DNA of 39,546 nucleotides from Planctomycetia bacterium. Lineage in GTDB: Bacteria; Planctomycetota; Planctomycetia; Pirellulales; UBA1268. Shown piece after piece: positions 15,851-24,666 of this stretch. A model generated the notes under the pieces. It was not told where the DNA came from, did not search any database, and was given only the letters and a program-made list of their open reading frames with translations. A program made the translations under genes and the position numbers. Numbering within the stretch: position 1 is the first letter of the stretch; each line of letters starts with the position of its first letter. The stretch is taken from assembly GCA_026401035.1 (NCBI GenBank), contig JAPLNR010000055.1:1-39546 (forward strand), in the 5' to 3' direction.

Positions 15851-17560
15851 CTAGGCTGCTTGCTGACTGTGATGATCCACCTCCTTCGTCGTTTGTTGAA
15901 TCGGCGGACGTTGTCCCGCCGCCGTTCCGGCGCCGATCTCGGCGACCGGCAGCGTCACGCGGAACGTCGATCCCTGACCGGGGCCCGCGCTCGCCGCCTC
16001 GATGCGGCCGCCATGATCGGCGACGATCCGATGCACAATCGACAGGCCGAGCCCCGTCCCCTGCCCCGAGCGCCGTCTTGTAAAGAAGGGCTCGAAGAGA
16101 TGCTCGAGCACCTCCTCGGTCATGCCGCAGCCATCGTCGGTGAACATCAGCAGGGCCTCGCCGCCCCCCCGCTTCACGCCCACCCGCACGTGGCCGCCCT
16201 CGTCGACGCAGTCGAGGGCGTTGACGAGCAGGTTCAGCACGACCTGCTTGAGTTCCTGCGGGTTGCCCATCACGAGCACGTCGGGCCCCTCGTCGATCTC
16301 GATCGACTTGCCGGCAAACCGCCCCACGTGCCGCAGCATATCGGCCACGTCGGCCACGAGAACGCCAAGCGCGGTGGCCTGCCGGCGCACCTCGCCGAGC
16401 CTGGAAAAGTCGAGCAGTTTCTCGGTGATTCCCTTGCACCGGAAGGCCTCGTTTTGAATCAGCTCCAGATACCGCCGCGTCACCCGCGCGTCGGCGTCGT
16501 CGACAGACAGCGGCTCGAGCCGGCTCTCCAGCGACTCGGCGCACATCGCGATCGAGGCGAGCGGATTGTTGATCTCATGGGCCACGCCGGCGGCCAGAAA
16601 ACCGACGCTCGCGAGCTGCTCGTTGCGGATGACCTCGCGGGTGCGGAGCTGCACCTGCCGGTCGAGATCATCGCGAATCTCCTGGAATCGCTCCGTCATC
16701 TCGTTCAAGGCGCCGGCCAATTCCGCCATCTCGTCGCGGGTGTCGAGCCTGATCCGAAAGTCGAAGTCGCCCGCCGCCACGCGGCGCGACCCGTGCCCCA
16801 GCAGCCGCAGCGGCCGGAACACCCACCGGTAGGTGAGCACGCCGAGCGCGGCGAGCAGCACGGCGGCCGCCAGCGCGGAAGCCCAGGTCGTGACGATGAG
16901 CGTGCGGTAGCCGATCCGCACCTCGTGCGACAGTTCGTGGAGTCGCGCCTGCAGGAAGGTCGGCAGTTCCGCGCAGAGTGTCGCCAGCCGTTCGAGGTGC
17001 GGCTCGATCTCGAGCAGCTTCCGCCGCTGGCCGGGCACGGATTCGTCGGCGGGCTCCAGGAAGACGGCCGCGCGTGGTTCGGCGATCGAGCGGATCACCT
17101 CGAGACAGGAGGCGATGTCCCGGGCGGTCTCCCGCTCGCGGCTGCGGTCGCCGAACGGCATGTCGTCGAGCTCGCTCGCGGCCAGTTCGACGCAGTAGCG
17201 ATCGAGCGCCCAGGAGGTCTTCTCGATCTGATCGGTGAACGAGCCGCCAAAAACCTGTCTGCCCCCCAGCCGCCGGCCCGTCGGGCCGCGGATGGCGTCG
17301 AACCGCGAGGCGACAGCTCCCCCGTGGAATTCCGTCAGATCGCCGGCCAGCGCCCGCGAGTGGGCCAGCCGCAGGTCGCCCACGCAATCGTCGAGCTCGC
17401 TTGCCAGTGGCAATTCCGCGGCGCGGCAACTCAGGGCGCGCACCAGCCGCCGATAGGAATAGATCCCGAGGAAGCTGCTCGCCGAGAGCGTCGCGACCAT
17501 GATGCCGACGAGCAGTCCACCGAGCAGCAGTTTGTCGCGAATCGGTCGCCGCTTAGGCAC
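15851..17560 (-). CDS. membrane sensor histidine kinase (HAMP, HisKA, HATPase)
   Basis: The start is the GTG at 17560, because GGAGGT lies six bases upstream; the longer open frame to 17671 adds an Arg/Pro-rich leader with no support. That gives 569 residues. Two membrane helices (about 11-33 and 220-245) bracket a periplasmic sensor region of roughly 185 residues that is largely alpha-helical in composition. A HAMP domain follows (RPLRLLGHGSRRVAAGDFDF). The dimerisation helix carries the phospho-acceptor His328 in GVAHEINNPLAS, and the ATPase domain shows NLLVNALDCVDEG (N box), DDGCGM (G1), FEPFFTRR (F box) and GQGTGLGLSIVHRI (G2). The asparagine pair after H-E-I marks the NtrB-like class. 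It is translationally close to the response regulator. The ligand is unknown. Confidence 0.94.
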   Translation of the reverse strand: MPKRRPIRDKLLLGGLLVGIMVATLSASSFLGIYSYRRLVRALSCRAAELPLASELDDCVGDLRLAHSRALAGDLTEFHGGAVASRFDAIRGPTGRRLGGRQVFGGSFTDQIEKTSWALDRYCVELAASELDDMPFGDRSRERETARDIASCLEVIRSIAEPRAAVFLEPADESVPGQRRKLLEIEPHLERLATLCAELPTFLQARLHELSHEVRIGYRTLIVTTWASALAAAVLLAALGVLTYRWVFRPLRLLGHGSRRVAAGDFDFRIRLDTRDEMAELAGALNEMTERFQEIRDDLDRQVQLRTREVIRNEQLASVGFLAAGVAHEINNPLASIAMCAESLESRLEPLSVDDADARVTRRYLELIQNEAFRCKGITEKLLDFSRLGEVRRQATALGVLVADVADMLRHVGRFAGKSIEIDEGPDVLVMGNPQELKQVVLNLLVNALDCVDEGGHVRVGVKRGGGEALLMFTDDGCGMTEEVLEHLFEPFFTRRRSGQGTGLGLSIVHRIVADHGGRIEAASAGPGQGSTFRVTLPVAEIGAGTAAGQRPPIQQTTKEVDHHSQQAA

Positions 17561-17660
17561 GTCCGACCTCCTTGCCGGCGGATGACTGTCCGTCGAATAA
17601 CGGGCCGGGAGAGTAGCAGGGCGGCGGGGACGAACAAAGATGGATTCCAGGCCGGCCCAT

Positions 17661-17682
17661 GACCGGCTCAAGCCCGTCCTAC
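17661..17682 (-). repeat. single copy of the TAGGAC repeat, supplying the stop of the VWA gene
   Basis: On the minus strand it reads GTAGGACGGGCTTGAGCCGG and then TC, two changes from the lexA copy. The TAG at 17679-17681 ends the VWA gene. The internal hairpin arms are less well paired here. Confidence 0.8.
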
Positions 17683-19976
17683 ACGAGGCCCCAGCGTTTG
17701 CGGAGCAGCCACTCGGTACACAGGCAGCCCGCCAGCAGCAGGAACATCGGCCACTTGTCCCACGGCGTGTACGACCACTGCTCGAGCGTCTCGAAGGCGG
17801 CCGGCTTGCCCTTGATCTCTTCGAAGATTTCGGAGAGCTCCTCCGGCGACCGCACGCCGCCCGCGGTGGCTTCCGCGAGTTGCCGCATGAGCAACTGGTT
17901 GGCGCGGGGGTTGGCGAGCTCGAGATCCTGACGGAAGACGGTGAACCGCGCCGTCCGCTCGAGGCCCGCCGCCGCCCCCGGCCGGTTCGCCTTCACGACA
18001 AGTTTCCAGTCGCCCGGCTCGTCGAAGTCGGCAAGCGTGCCGGCGAACGAGTCGCCGCGCTTCGGCACCCGCACCGGCCGCGGCTTACCCGTGGGCGACA
18101 CGGCCACCGCCTCGACCGCCACGTCGGCAGTCGCCGTGCCATCGGGCTTGGTCACTCCCGCATCGAAGGCGAGGACCGTGCCGGGCGAAACCCGCCGCTG
18201 CGCGAGCCGCACCCAGAGCGAGTCCTTCTCCTTGTCGTCCTGCCGCGCGAGCCAGAGCACGAGCTGCCGCCAGAACCGCCGGTGCTGCTCGCCGGCTCCC
18301 TGCATCACCCAGCGCCAGGTCGAGTCGGCCGCGAAGGCAAGGACGCGGCCCGCGCCAAACTCACGGCCGACGAGCAGCGGGTGGCCGTCGCCCGTCACCG
18401 CGAGGGGCTTGGCGGTCGGCACGAGCCGGCCGAGATCGTTGGCGCCCTCGAGCGGCGGCATGCCCCGCCAGGCGGCCAGCGTTTCCTGATCGCTCTTCCC
18501 GAGCCGCAGGATCGACACGCCGCCGAATTGCCGGTCGGGCAGCATCTCGAGCGGCCCCATCCTGTGCAGGCTCTCGCGCACCGGCTGGTCGAACGCCTGC
18601 CGCGCGAGCCGGTCGGGCTCGAAGGGGAGCAACGGCGCGAGGGCCGAACTGCCCCAGCCCCCGGCCTCGAACGCATGAAACCCGCCGAGCAGCCCGATGC
18701 CGGCGCCGGCATTCACCTTGTCGAGGATCGCCTGCATGTCCTGCGGCCGCAGCGCCGACGCATCGAGGTCGCCGATCAAAAACACGTTGTAGTCGCCCGC
18801 CACCACGCGGCCGAGATCGATGGGCCAGCGGTCACGTCGGCTCGAATCGACCCACTGGAATTCGACTTGCATGTCGGGACTCGCCGCGAGCACCCGCCGC
18901 AGAAACCGCTGCTCGACCCGGAGCGCACCCTCGAGATAGAGCACGCGGAGCCCGCCGTCGACCACCTCGACGAAGGTGGAGAGTTCGTTGTTGGTCACGA
19001 CCACCTCCCCCTCCTGCGGCTCGACGACGAGCGATACCTTGCGCTCGCCGAGTGTTTTCGGTGTCCATGCCAGCCGTACCGGTTCCTCGATCGATTGGGG
19101 CCGGCCGCGGACCGTGGTGCGGGCCACCTCCTCCATGCCACCGGCGTCGTTCTCGGCCAGCAGCCTGACCACCACGTCGCGGTCGGCCAGCCCGTCGAGC
19201 CGCACACGGCCGGCGACCTCGAGCGCATTGTTGAGGTAGACCGTTTCGCCGACCGCGAGGTTCGAGACTGCCGCATCCCGCCCCTGCCCGACACCACGCT
19301 GCTGGCCAAACGTGATGCTCCACAGCGGCACACCCGCATCGCCCATCTTGCGGGCCACCGTCTGCGGCGGCAGATCCCGCGGCGGGTAGGCATGCTGCGC
19401 CCCGTCGCTGAGCACGATGATCCCGGCGAGATTCCTACCGGCCGCCGCCCGCACGCTGTCGTCGATTGCCGCGCCGATGGCGGTCTCCTCCGCCGCCACC
19501 TCCGCCTGCCAGTCGCCGAGCGGCAGGGGATCGTCGGCCTGGACAGGCACCGGCCGCGTCTGCCGGTTGAACCGCCAGACGGCAATGTCGAAATCACCGT
19601 CCGCCACGAGCGCCTGGGCCGCCGGCCGCGCCGCGGCCAGAGTGTCGCCCAGTTCCTGCCAGCGGGTGCGGCCATTGGGACCATCGGCGACGGTCATGCT
19701 CTCCGACGCATCCGCCAGGACGAGCACGGTGCCCTGCTGCCGCGCCTTCCTGCTCGAGACGATCGTCGGCCGCAGCATGCAGGCCACGAGCGCGAGAAAC
19801 GCCCCCAGCCGCAGGAGCACGAGCAGCAGCCGACCCCGCGCAGCCACCCGCGACCCATCGGGCCCGATGAAGAAGAGCACGGCGGCCAGCACCAGCGTGA
19901 CGAGCCCGAGGAGCCACCACGATCCCACCGGGTCGAACTGGAGGGCAACGTCATGGAGGACGCTGGTGGCGATCAC
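17679..19976 (-). CDS. membrane-anchored von Willebrand factor A-domain protein
   Basis: This is a 765-residue protein with a GTG start at 19976 that overlaps the preceding stop (GTGA), so it is co-translated with the BatA-like gene. Helices lie at about 20-37 and 48-66 and near the C-terminus (about 740-757, WPMFLLLAGCLCTEWLL). Between them lies a VWA domain with an intact metal-ion site (VLVLADASESMTV, D-x-S-x-S) and NLAGIIVLSDGAQHA. A segment resembling class I glutamine-amidotransferase-like folds follows (GDYNVFLIGDLDAS, NAGAGIGLLGGFHAF, PLLVGREFGAGRVLAFAADS). Further beta-rich domains close the extracytoplasmic part. Such proteins accompany MoxR ATPases and DUF58 proteins in bacterial chaperone-like membrane complexes; the client is unknown. 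Confidence 0.87.
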   Translation of the reverse strand: MIATSVLHDVALQFDPVGSWWLLGLVTLVLAAVLFFIGPDGSRVAARGRLLLVLLRLGAFLALVACMLRPTIVSSRKARQQGTVLVLADASESMTVADGPNGRTRWQELGDTLAAARPAAQALVADGDFDIAVWRFNRQTRPVPVQADDPLPLGDWQAEVAAEETAIGAAIDDSVRAAAGRNLAGIIVLSDGAQHAYPPRDLPPQTVARKMGDAGVPLWSITFGQQRGVGQGRDAAVSNLAVGETVYLNNALEVAGRVRLDGLADRDVVVRLLAENDAGGMEEVARTTVRGRPQSIEEPVRLAWTPKTLGERKVSLVVEPQEGEVVVTNNELSTFVEVVDGGLRVLYLEGALRVEQRFLRRVLAASPDMQVEFQWVDSSRRDRWPIDLGRVVAGDYNVFLIGDLDASALRPQDMQAILDKVNAGAGIGLLGGFHAFEAGGWGSSALAPLLPFEPDRLARQAFDQPVRESLHRMGPLEMLPDRQFGGVSILRLGKSDQETLAAWRGMPPLEGANDLGRLVPTAKPLAVTGDGHPLLVGREFGAGRVLAFAADSTWRWVMQGAGEQHRRFWRQLVLWLARQDDKEKDSLWVRLAQRRVSPGTVLAFDAGVTKPDGTATADVAVEAVAVSPTGKPRPVRVPKRGDSFAGTLADFDEPGDWKLVVKANRPGAAAGLERTARFTVFRQDLELANPRANQLLMRQLAEATAGGVRSPEELSEIFEEIKGKPAAFETLEQWSYTPWDKWPMFLLLAGCLCTEWLLRKRWGLV

Positions 19977-22222
19977 GGGGAGGCCTCCTGCAGCGCCGGC
20001 ACCGGCGGGGGCGCGCTCGCCGCCGCGGCGAACGATTCGGCAGCGGCTGCGGCCGGTGCCTCATCCCGCGGCGCATAGAACCTGTTGGCCACGATCCAGT
20101 CGCCGGCCATCACCAGCGCGGCCAGAAGAATGATCCAGCCAAAGAGTTCGGCGCCGATCCGCTCGAGATTCACGTCGCGCACGAGATCCGCTTCCGAGCG
20201 GGCGAGACGGTGCCCTGCTCCGAGAGCCACGGCCAGTGACTCGTCGCCGAGCCGGGCCGCGTCGGTGGCGGAGGCGCCGAAGTTTGCACTGAAGCCCCTG
20301 GCGATGCCGCCGACCTCGCCGCCGGAGCGGACGGCGTAGTTGCCCGGCACCTGCGTCGCCGTGACCGTGATCGTGCCCCGCTTCTGATCGACGGCTGCGG
20401 GAAAATCATCCCCCGCCGGCGTGCGCACGAACGCACCGGGCACGTCCCGCCGCTCGAGATGCAGCACGGCCGGCTGGCCGGCGACGATGTTGCGGTCGTC
20501 GGAGGTGTCGATCGCGTGCCGAACCGTTTCGTTCGCGAGCATCACGAAGGGCCAGGGCTCGAAGCCCGTGGCGAGCGTGTTCCAGGCGTCGGGATCGGAC
20601 GCCGACTGCGACACCGGCGTGGTGATCGTCACGACGCTGCCACTGCCGAGCCGATGCTCGAGGATGGCCGGGAGGCCGTTGCGGTAGGCGGCAAGCGGTA
20701 TGGCACCGGCCGCGTCACCGGCGGCATCCGTCCCCACCACATCAGCCGGCGCGAATTCCCAGTGCCGCTGCACCGGAAAATCCTGCCACGGCACGGCATC
20801 GCCCACGCGGCGAAAGGCCGCGAGGATCGGATGGTCGAGCGCCTCGGGCGCGAGAAAATTGCCGCCGTCGGGGCTTCGCCAAACCCGCACGAGCCGGCCG
20901 CCGAGCACCTTCTCGGATGCCGTCGAATTGAACCTTCCGGCATCGACGGCTCGGGGCCCGAGCCAGACGACGAGGCCCCGCCCGCTCGCCACCCACTGCC
21001 CAAGCAACTCCCACGTGCGGTCCGGCAGCGGCGGCGGATCGACGAGCACGATTCCCTGGAAACCGTCCCACGGCGTGCCGTCAAGCCGTTCGACATCGAT
21101 GAGCGTGGCGTCGAACCGCGCCTTGCCCGCCTTCTTGAGCGCCAGCGGCGCGATGGCCTGTGTGAGGAAGAGTCCGGTGCGGTCGGCGGGGGCGGCCGCC
21201 GCCACGAGCACGCGGGCCGGGGATCCTACTTCGACGGTGAAATACCGGACATCGTCGGCCTCGAGGTCGTCCGCCCCATCGATCACCACCCGCCCCTGCC
21301 GCACGCCGGGCTCGAGTCCGGGAACCTCGAACGCAATCTCGGTGGATGCGCCCTGCTTCCACTGCACGGGCTTGATCGCCCGCCGCGCGTAGTGGCCGTC
21401 GGCCGCCAGCATCTCCACGGCCACCGCCCGGTCGGCATCGGGGCCGACGCGGCTCGTCGCGACGGTGATCGACAGGGGCGTGCCGGCGGTGATGATGTCG
21501 CTCGAGAGATCGACCTCGTCAAGCGCGAAGTTCTGCGCCGACGACGCCCCCACGTCGATGTAGAGCACGCTCGTGTCGGGGTGCGACGTGGCGTTGTCGA
21601 GCGGTGGCACTCCGGCCCACGCCCCCTGCGAACAATCGGTGAAGACATACATCTCGTGCCGGGAAAGCTCCGCCGTGGCAAGCAGCCGCAGGCCCTCCTG
21701 CATCGCCGCGGCGAGCGACACCGCCGGCGTGGCGGCCGTGAGCCTGCCGATCCGCGCGCTGGCCGCGGCGATCGTCGGTGAAAATGCCGGCGGTCCGCCC
21801 CCCGTGTCGAGCACCGCCACCTTGCTCGTCGGCGGCAGTTTGTCGAAGAGCACCTGCGCCATTTTCGCCGCCTGCTCGAGCCGCGTGCGATTGGCTTCCC
21901 GCAGGAGCATCCGCGGCGCCGTGTCGAAGACGAAGACGGCCGCCACCGGCCCCTCGCCATCGGCCAGCCAGCCGGCCCCGCGCAGGGTCGGCCGCGCCAA
22001 GGCCAGAGCCAAAAGAGCCAACGCCGCCATCCGCAGGAAAAGGAGGAGGAGGTGATTGAGCCGGAGCCGGCGCCGGTTGGAAACCGCCCGCTCCTTCAGG
22101 AACCGCAGCGCCGGAAACTCCAGCTTCACCGGCTTCCGCCGCATGATGAGGTGGAGCACCAGCGGCACGGCGACGAGCGCCGCGCCACCGAGCAGCATCG
22201 GGGTGAGAAATGAGAGGCCCAT
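19973..22222 (-). CDS. BatA-like (aerotolerance regulator N-terminal domain) membrane protein
   Basis: The start is the ATG at 22222 (MGLSFLTPMLLGGAALVAVP, 749 residues). The frame is open to 22435, but the extension lacks the family start. The N-terminal BatA domain is clear: LHLIMRRKPVKLEFPALRFL then RRRLRLNHLLLLFLRMAALA with ALARPTL. A VWA-like domain follows (VAAVFVFDTAPRMLLREAN), but its metal site reads D-T-A-P-R instead of D-x-S-x-S, so it is degenerate. Long beta-rich extracytoplasmic segments follow, and then a last helix near 701-718 (LFGWIILLAALVMAGDWIVA). It overlaps the VWA gene downstream. The start codon is within a stem (22220-22242) and there is no clear Shine-Dalgarno. Confidence 0.88.
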   Translation of the reverse strand: MGLSFLTPMLLGGAALVAVPLVLHLIMRRKPVKLEFPALRFLKERAVSNRRRLRLNHLLLLFLRMAALALLALALARPTLRGAGWLADGEGPVAAVFVFDTAPRMLLREANRTRLEQAAKMAQVLFDKLPPTSKVAVLDTGGGPPAFSPTIAAASARIGRLTAATPAVSLAAAMQEGLRLLATAELSRHEMYVFTDCSQGAWAGVPPLDNATSHPDTSVLYIDVGASSAQNFALDEVDLSSDIITAGTPLSITVATSRVGPDADRAVAVEMLAADGHYARRAIKPVQWKQGASTEIAFEVPGLEPGVRQGRVVIDGADDLEADDVRYFTVEVGSPARVLVAAAAPADRTGLFLTQAIAPLALKKAGKARFDATLIDVERLDGTPWDGFQGIVLVDPPPLPDRTWELLGQWVASGRGLVVWLGPRAVDAGRFNSTASEKVLGGRLVRVWRSPDGGNFLAPEALDHPILAAFRRVGDAVPWQDFPVQRHWEFAPADVVGTDAAGDAAGAIPLAAYRNGLPAILEHRLGSGSVVTITTPVSQSASDPDAWNTLATGFEPWPFVMLANETVRHAIDTSDDRNIVAGQPAVLHLERRDVPGAFVRTPAGDDFPAAVDQKRGTITVTATQVPGNYAVRSGGEVGGIARGFSANFGASATDAARLGDESLAVALGAGHRLARSEADLVRDVNLERIGAELFGWIILLAALVMAGDWIVANRFYAPRDEAPAAAAAESFAAAASAPPPVPALQEASP

Positions 22223-22242
22223 GCCGTTCAGTTTACGGCATG
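22220..22242 (-). promoter_or_regulatory. 8-bp stem-loop containing the BatA-like start codon
   Basis: CATGCCGT (22220-22227) and ACGGCATG (22235-22242) are exact reverse complements around seven bases. The ATG of the gene is inside the stem and no ribosome-binding site precedes it, so the structure could limit initiation. Confidence 0.5.
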
Positions 22243-22524
22243 ACGGCCAACGTGCCTGCCACTCCGCGGCCCATTGGCCCAGCCGCCACAGATGCCCCAC
22301 CGCAGGCGAGCCGCCGGGGTCGGCGGAAGCTCGACGAGCGTCTGCAATCTCGACCTTCTGGGCAACGCAGCACCGTAGGTCGTCAAAAGAGAGATTGCAG
22401 CGCGAAGGAGACTTCTGCCGCCACGGCTGGCTCACTCCGGCGCCAGGCCCGGAGGGCCGGGTGAGAACCAGCGAGCGGAGCTCGCCAAGGAAAGTTCGAC
22501 AGGATGTCGAGACTTTCCGTGAAA
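22243..22524. other. intergenic region between DUF58 and BatA-like genes
   Basis: About 300 bases lie between two genes of what is otherwise a tight cluster. I see one strong hairpin (22489-22518) and a small GCGAGC/GCTCGC inverted pair at about 22471-22484, but no credible gene. Confidence 0.5.
22489..22518 (-). terminator. strong hairpin just after the DUF58 gene
   Basis: GGAAAGT-TCGACA (22489-22501) pairs with TGTCGA-G-ACTTTCC (22505-22518) through 13 base pairs, one bulged G and a three-base loop. On the minus strand it begins six bases after the DUF58 stop codon at 22525-22527. No long U tract follows. It may end or stabilise the moxR-DUF58 transcript. Confidence 0.6.
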
Positions 22525-23421
22525 CTAGAACCGGTTGCGGCGGCTCACCAGGTATTCCATCAGCGCGCGATCGAACTGCAGGCTTGTGTCGAGCGGCACG
22601 TAATCGACTCCCGAGTGGAGACAGAAGCGGCGGTAGTCGTCCCGAAAGCCCTCCATGCTTGCGACGTACTGCCTGCGGGCGCTGTCGGCGTCGACGACGA
22701 TCCGGTCGAGCGCCTCCGGCTCGGTGAACTCCACCATGCCCTCGAAGGGAAACTTCACCTCCGCCTCGTCGAGCACGTGAAACAGGATCACGTCGTGCCC
22801 CCGGTGCCGCAGCCGCAGCAGGGCATCGTGGATCGGCGCCGGATCAGCCAGCAGATCGCTGAAAATCATCACCAGCGACCGATGCCGCAGCATCGCGGCC
22901 ACCTGCACGAGGCTCTTGGCGATGTCGGACTTTCCCGACGGCTTCACCTTCGCGAGCACGGAGAGCACCTGCGCAATCTGCGACCGCCGCGACCGCGCGG
23001 GGAGGCTCGCGTGGAGCCTGTCGTCGAACGTCATCAGGCCACAGGGGTCCTGCTGGTGAATCATCAGCCAGCAGAGCGCCGCGGCCAGCGAGATCGAGTA
23101 GTCGAGTTTCGTGAGTTGCTGGCGATAGGTGTAGGCCATCGAGGCGCTCGTGTCGATCGCGAGGTAGCCCGTGATGTTGGTTTCAGCCTCGAACTTCTTG
23201 ACGTAATGCTTGTCGGTCTTGGCGTAGACGAGCCAGTCGATGCCTTTGGGATCGTCGCCAGCGGTGTACTTGCGATGCTCGCTGAACTCGACCGAAAAGC
23301 CCTGATAGGGGCTGGCATGCAGCCCCTGCAGAAAGCCCCGCACGATGAACTGCGCGCGGAGATCCAGCCGGGCGATCTGCCGCACGACGGCCGGCTTCAG
23401 GTATTCCTCGACGGCTCTCAC
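22525..23421 (-). CDS. DUF58 protein (VWA-like, MoxR partner)
   Basis: This 298-residue protein has the DUF58 core: GFLQGLHASPYQGFSVEFSE, then HRKYTAGDDPKGIDWLVYAK, and FEAETNITGYLAIDTSASMA. The last carries an intact D-x-S-x-S metal-ion site. Later VWA strands are visible (LCWLMIHQQDPCGLMTF, SLVMIFSDLLAD, GHDVILFHVLDEAEVKFPFE). It has no membrane helix, so it is cytoplasmic or peripheral. It follows moxR after 22 bases. In this widespread pairing the MoxR AAA+ ATPase acts with the DUF58 protein; the exact substrate in planctomycetes is not known. Confidence 0.93.
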   Translation of the reverse strand: MRAVEEYLKPAVVRQIARLDLRAQFIVRGFLQGLHASPYQGFSVEFSEHRKYTAGDDPKGIDWLVYAKTDKHYVKKFEAETNITGYLAIDTSASMAYTYRQQLTKLDYSISLAAALCWLMIHQQDPCGLMTFDDRLHASLPARSRRSQIAQVLSVLAKVKPSGKSDIAKSLVQVAAMLRHRSLVMIFSDLLADPAPIHDALLRLRHRGHDVILFHVLDEAEVKFPFEGMVEFTEPEALDRIVVDADSARRQYVASMEGFRDDYRRFCLHSGVDYVPLDTSLQFDRALMEYLVSRRNRF

Positions 23422-23443
23422 CGCGTGCCTCGTCGTCGGTCGC

Positions 23444-24469
23444 TCACTTGACGAGCTTGGGAATCTCGGGCTCCGGAATCTCGCGAACGAGCCGCTCCAC
23501 GATCGATTCGCTCGTCAGGCCATCGGCCTGTGCCTGGAAGTTGGTCGCGATGCGGTGTCGCAGCACCGGCACGGCTATGCGGCGAATGTCGTCGATCGAC
23601 ACGCTGAACCGGCCGTCCATGGCGGCCATGGCCTTGCCCCCCTGGATGAGAAACTGGCCGGCCCGCGGCCCCGCGCCCCAGTCGACCAGTTCGGCGACAT
23701 AGGGAGGCGCCTGCGGATCCTTCGGCCGCGTGGCCCGCACGAGCCGGGCCACGTATTTCACGATGTATTCGCTCACCGCGACGCTGCCGACGAGCTTCTG
23801 GATGTTGACGATGGCGCGGCCGGAGAGCACCTTCCGTACCTCGGGCTTCTCGGCCCGTGTGGTCGCCATCAGGATCTGCTCCTCCTCGGGCCCCGTCGGG
23901 TAGCCGACCTTGATGTTGAACATAAACCGATCGAGCTGGGCCTCGGGGAGCGGATAGGTGCCCTCCTGTTCGATCGGGTTCTGTGTCGCGATCGTGAAAA
24001 ATGGATCGGGCAGCTGATACGTCTCCTGTCCGACGGAAACCTCCCGCTCCTGCATCGCCTGCAACAGTGCCGCCTGCGTCTTCGGTGGAGTGCGATTGAT
24101 CTCGTCGGCCAGGAGGATGTTGGTGAAGATCGGCCCCTCCATGAACCGGAACTTGCGGCGGCCCGAATCGTCCTCCTCGAGCACGTTGGTGCCGGTGATG
24201 TCGGAGGGCATCAGGTCGGGCGTGAACTGCACCCGTTTGAAACCCACGTCGAGGATCCGCGCGAGCGTCGACACCATCAGCGTCTTGGCGAGGCCCGGCA
24301 CGCCCTCGAGCAGGCAGTGGCCCCGGGTGAAGATCGCCGCAAAGAGTTGCTCGATGACGTCGTTCTGGCCGACGATCACCTTCTGCAGCTCCTCCTGCAT
24401 GAGTTTCCGATGCTGCGCAAACTCGTGCAGGATGTCGTCGAGCGTTTTGGGGCGGGGCGCGGTGGACAA
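23444..24469 (-). CDS. MoxR-family AAA+ ATPase
   Basis: The product is 341 residues from the TTG at 24469, chosen because AAGGAAGGA lies seven bases upstream; an ATG at 24508 would add 13 residues without a ribosome-binding site. Family motifs are GHCLLEGVPGLAKT (Walker A, 56-63), the MoxR-specific RVQFTPDLMPSDITGT, FMEGPIFTNILLADEINRTP (Walker B near 118-124), QAALLQAMQEREVSVG, and FFTIATQNPIEQEGTYPLPE with AQLDRFMFNI (sensor and arginine finger region). MoxR proteins work as chaperone-like ATPases with VWA-domain partners, here the DUF58, BatA-like and VWA proteins downstream. It is divergent from the DUF4159 gene (197 bases). Confidence 0.95.
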   Translation of the reverse strand: MSTAPRPKTLDDILHEFAQHRKLMQEELQKVIVGQNDVIEQLFAAIFTRGHCLLEGVPGLAKTLMVSTLARILDVGFKRVQFTPDLMPSDITGTNVLEEDDSGRRKFRFMEGPIFTNILLADEINRTPPKTQAALLQAMQEREVSVGQETYQLPDPFFTIATQNPIEQEGTYPLPEAQLDRFMFNIKVGYPTGPEEEQILMATTRAEKPEVRKVLSGRAIVNIQKLVGSVAVSEYIVKYVARLVRATRPKDPQAPPYVAELVDWGAGPRAGQFLIQGGKAMAAMDGRFSVSIDDIRRIAVPVLRHRIATNFQAQADGLTSESIVERLVREIPEPEIPKLVK

Positions 24470-24666
24470 GGGGCGATCCTTCCTTGGGTGTGCAAAGTGC
24501 TGCCTCAAGTATCCGCCGCGGGCAACAAAGCGGCAAACGACTTGCCGGCCTCCCGGTTTTCACCCGCCTGCACTGCCGCGGACGAAAAAGCGGTAGAATC
24601 GGTCGAGTCAGCGGAGCCGCTCGAGTTTCCGTTCATTTCAGGTCGTTTCCGTTCGCGAGGCCGGCA

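Noticed and set aside
17590..17665. A possible sigma-54 promoter before the histidine kinase (TGGAATCCATCTTTG)
   Set aside because: The -12 element has TG where GC is required, and the -24 element lacks the C-A-C.
17640..20078. An 812-codon open frame on the plus strand across the VWA gene
   Set aside because: It is antisense to a gene with clear VWA and membrane motifs. Its product is rich in Arg, His, Pro and Gly, a usual shadow in high-GC DNA.
22223..22435. A 71-residue N-terminal extension of the BatA-like protein
   Set aside because: The BatA family starts at the MGLSFLTP segment; the extension has no membrane or domain features.
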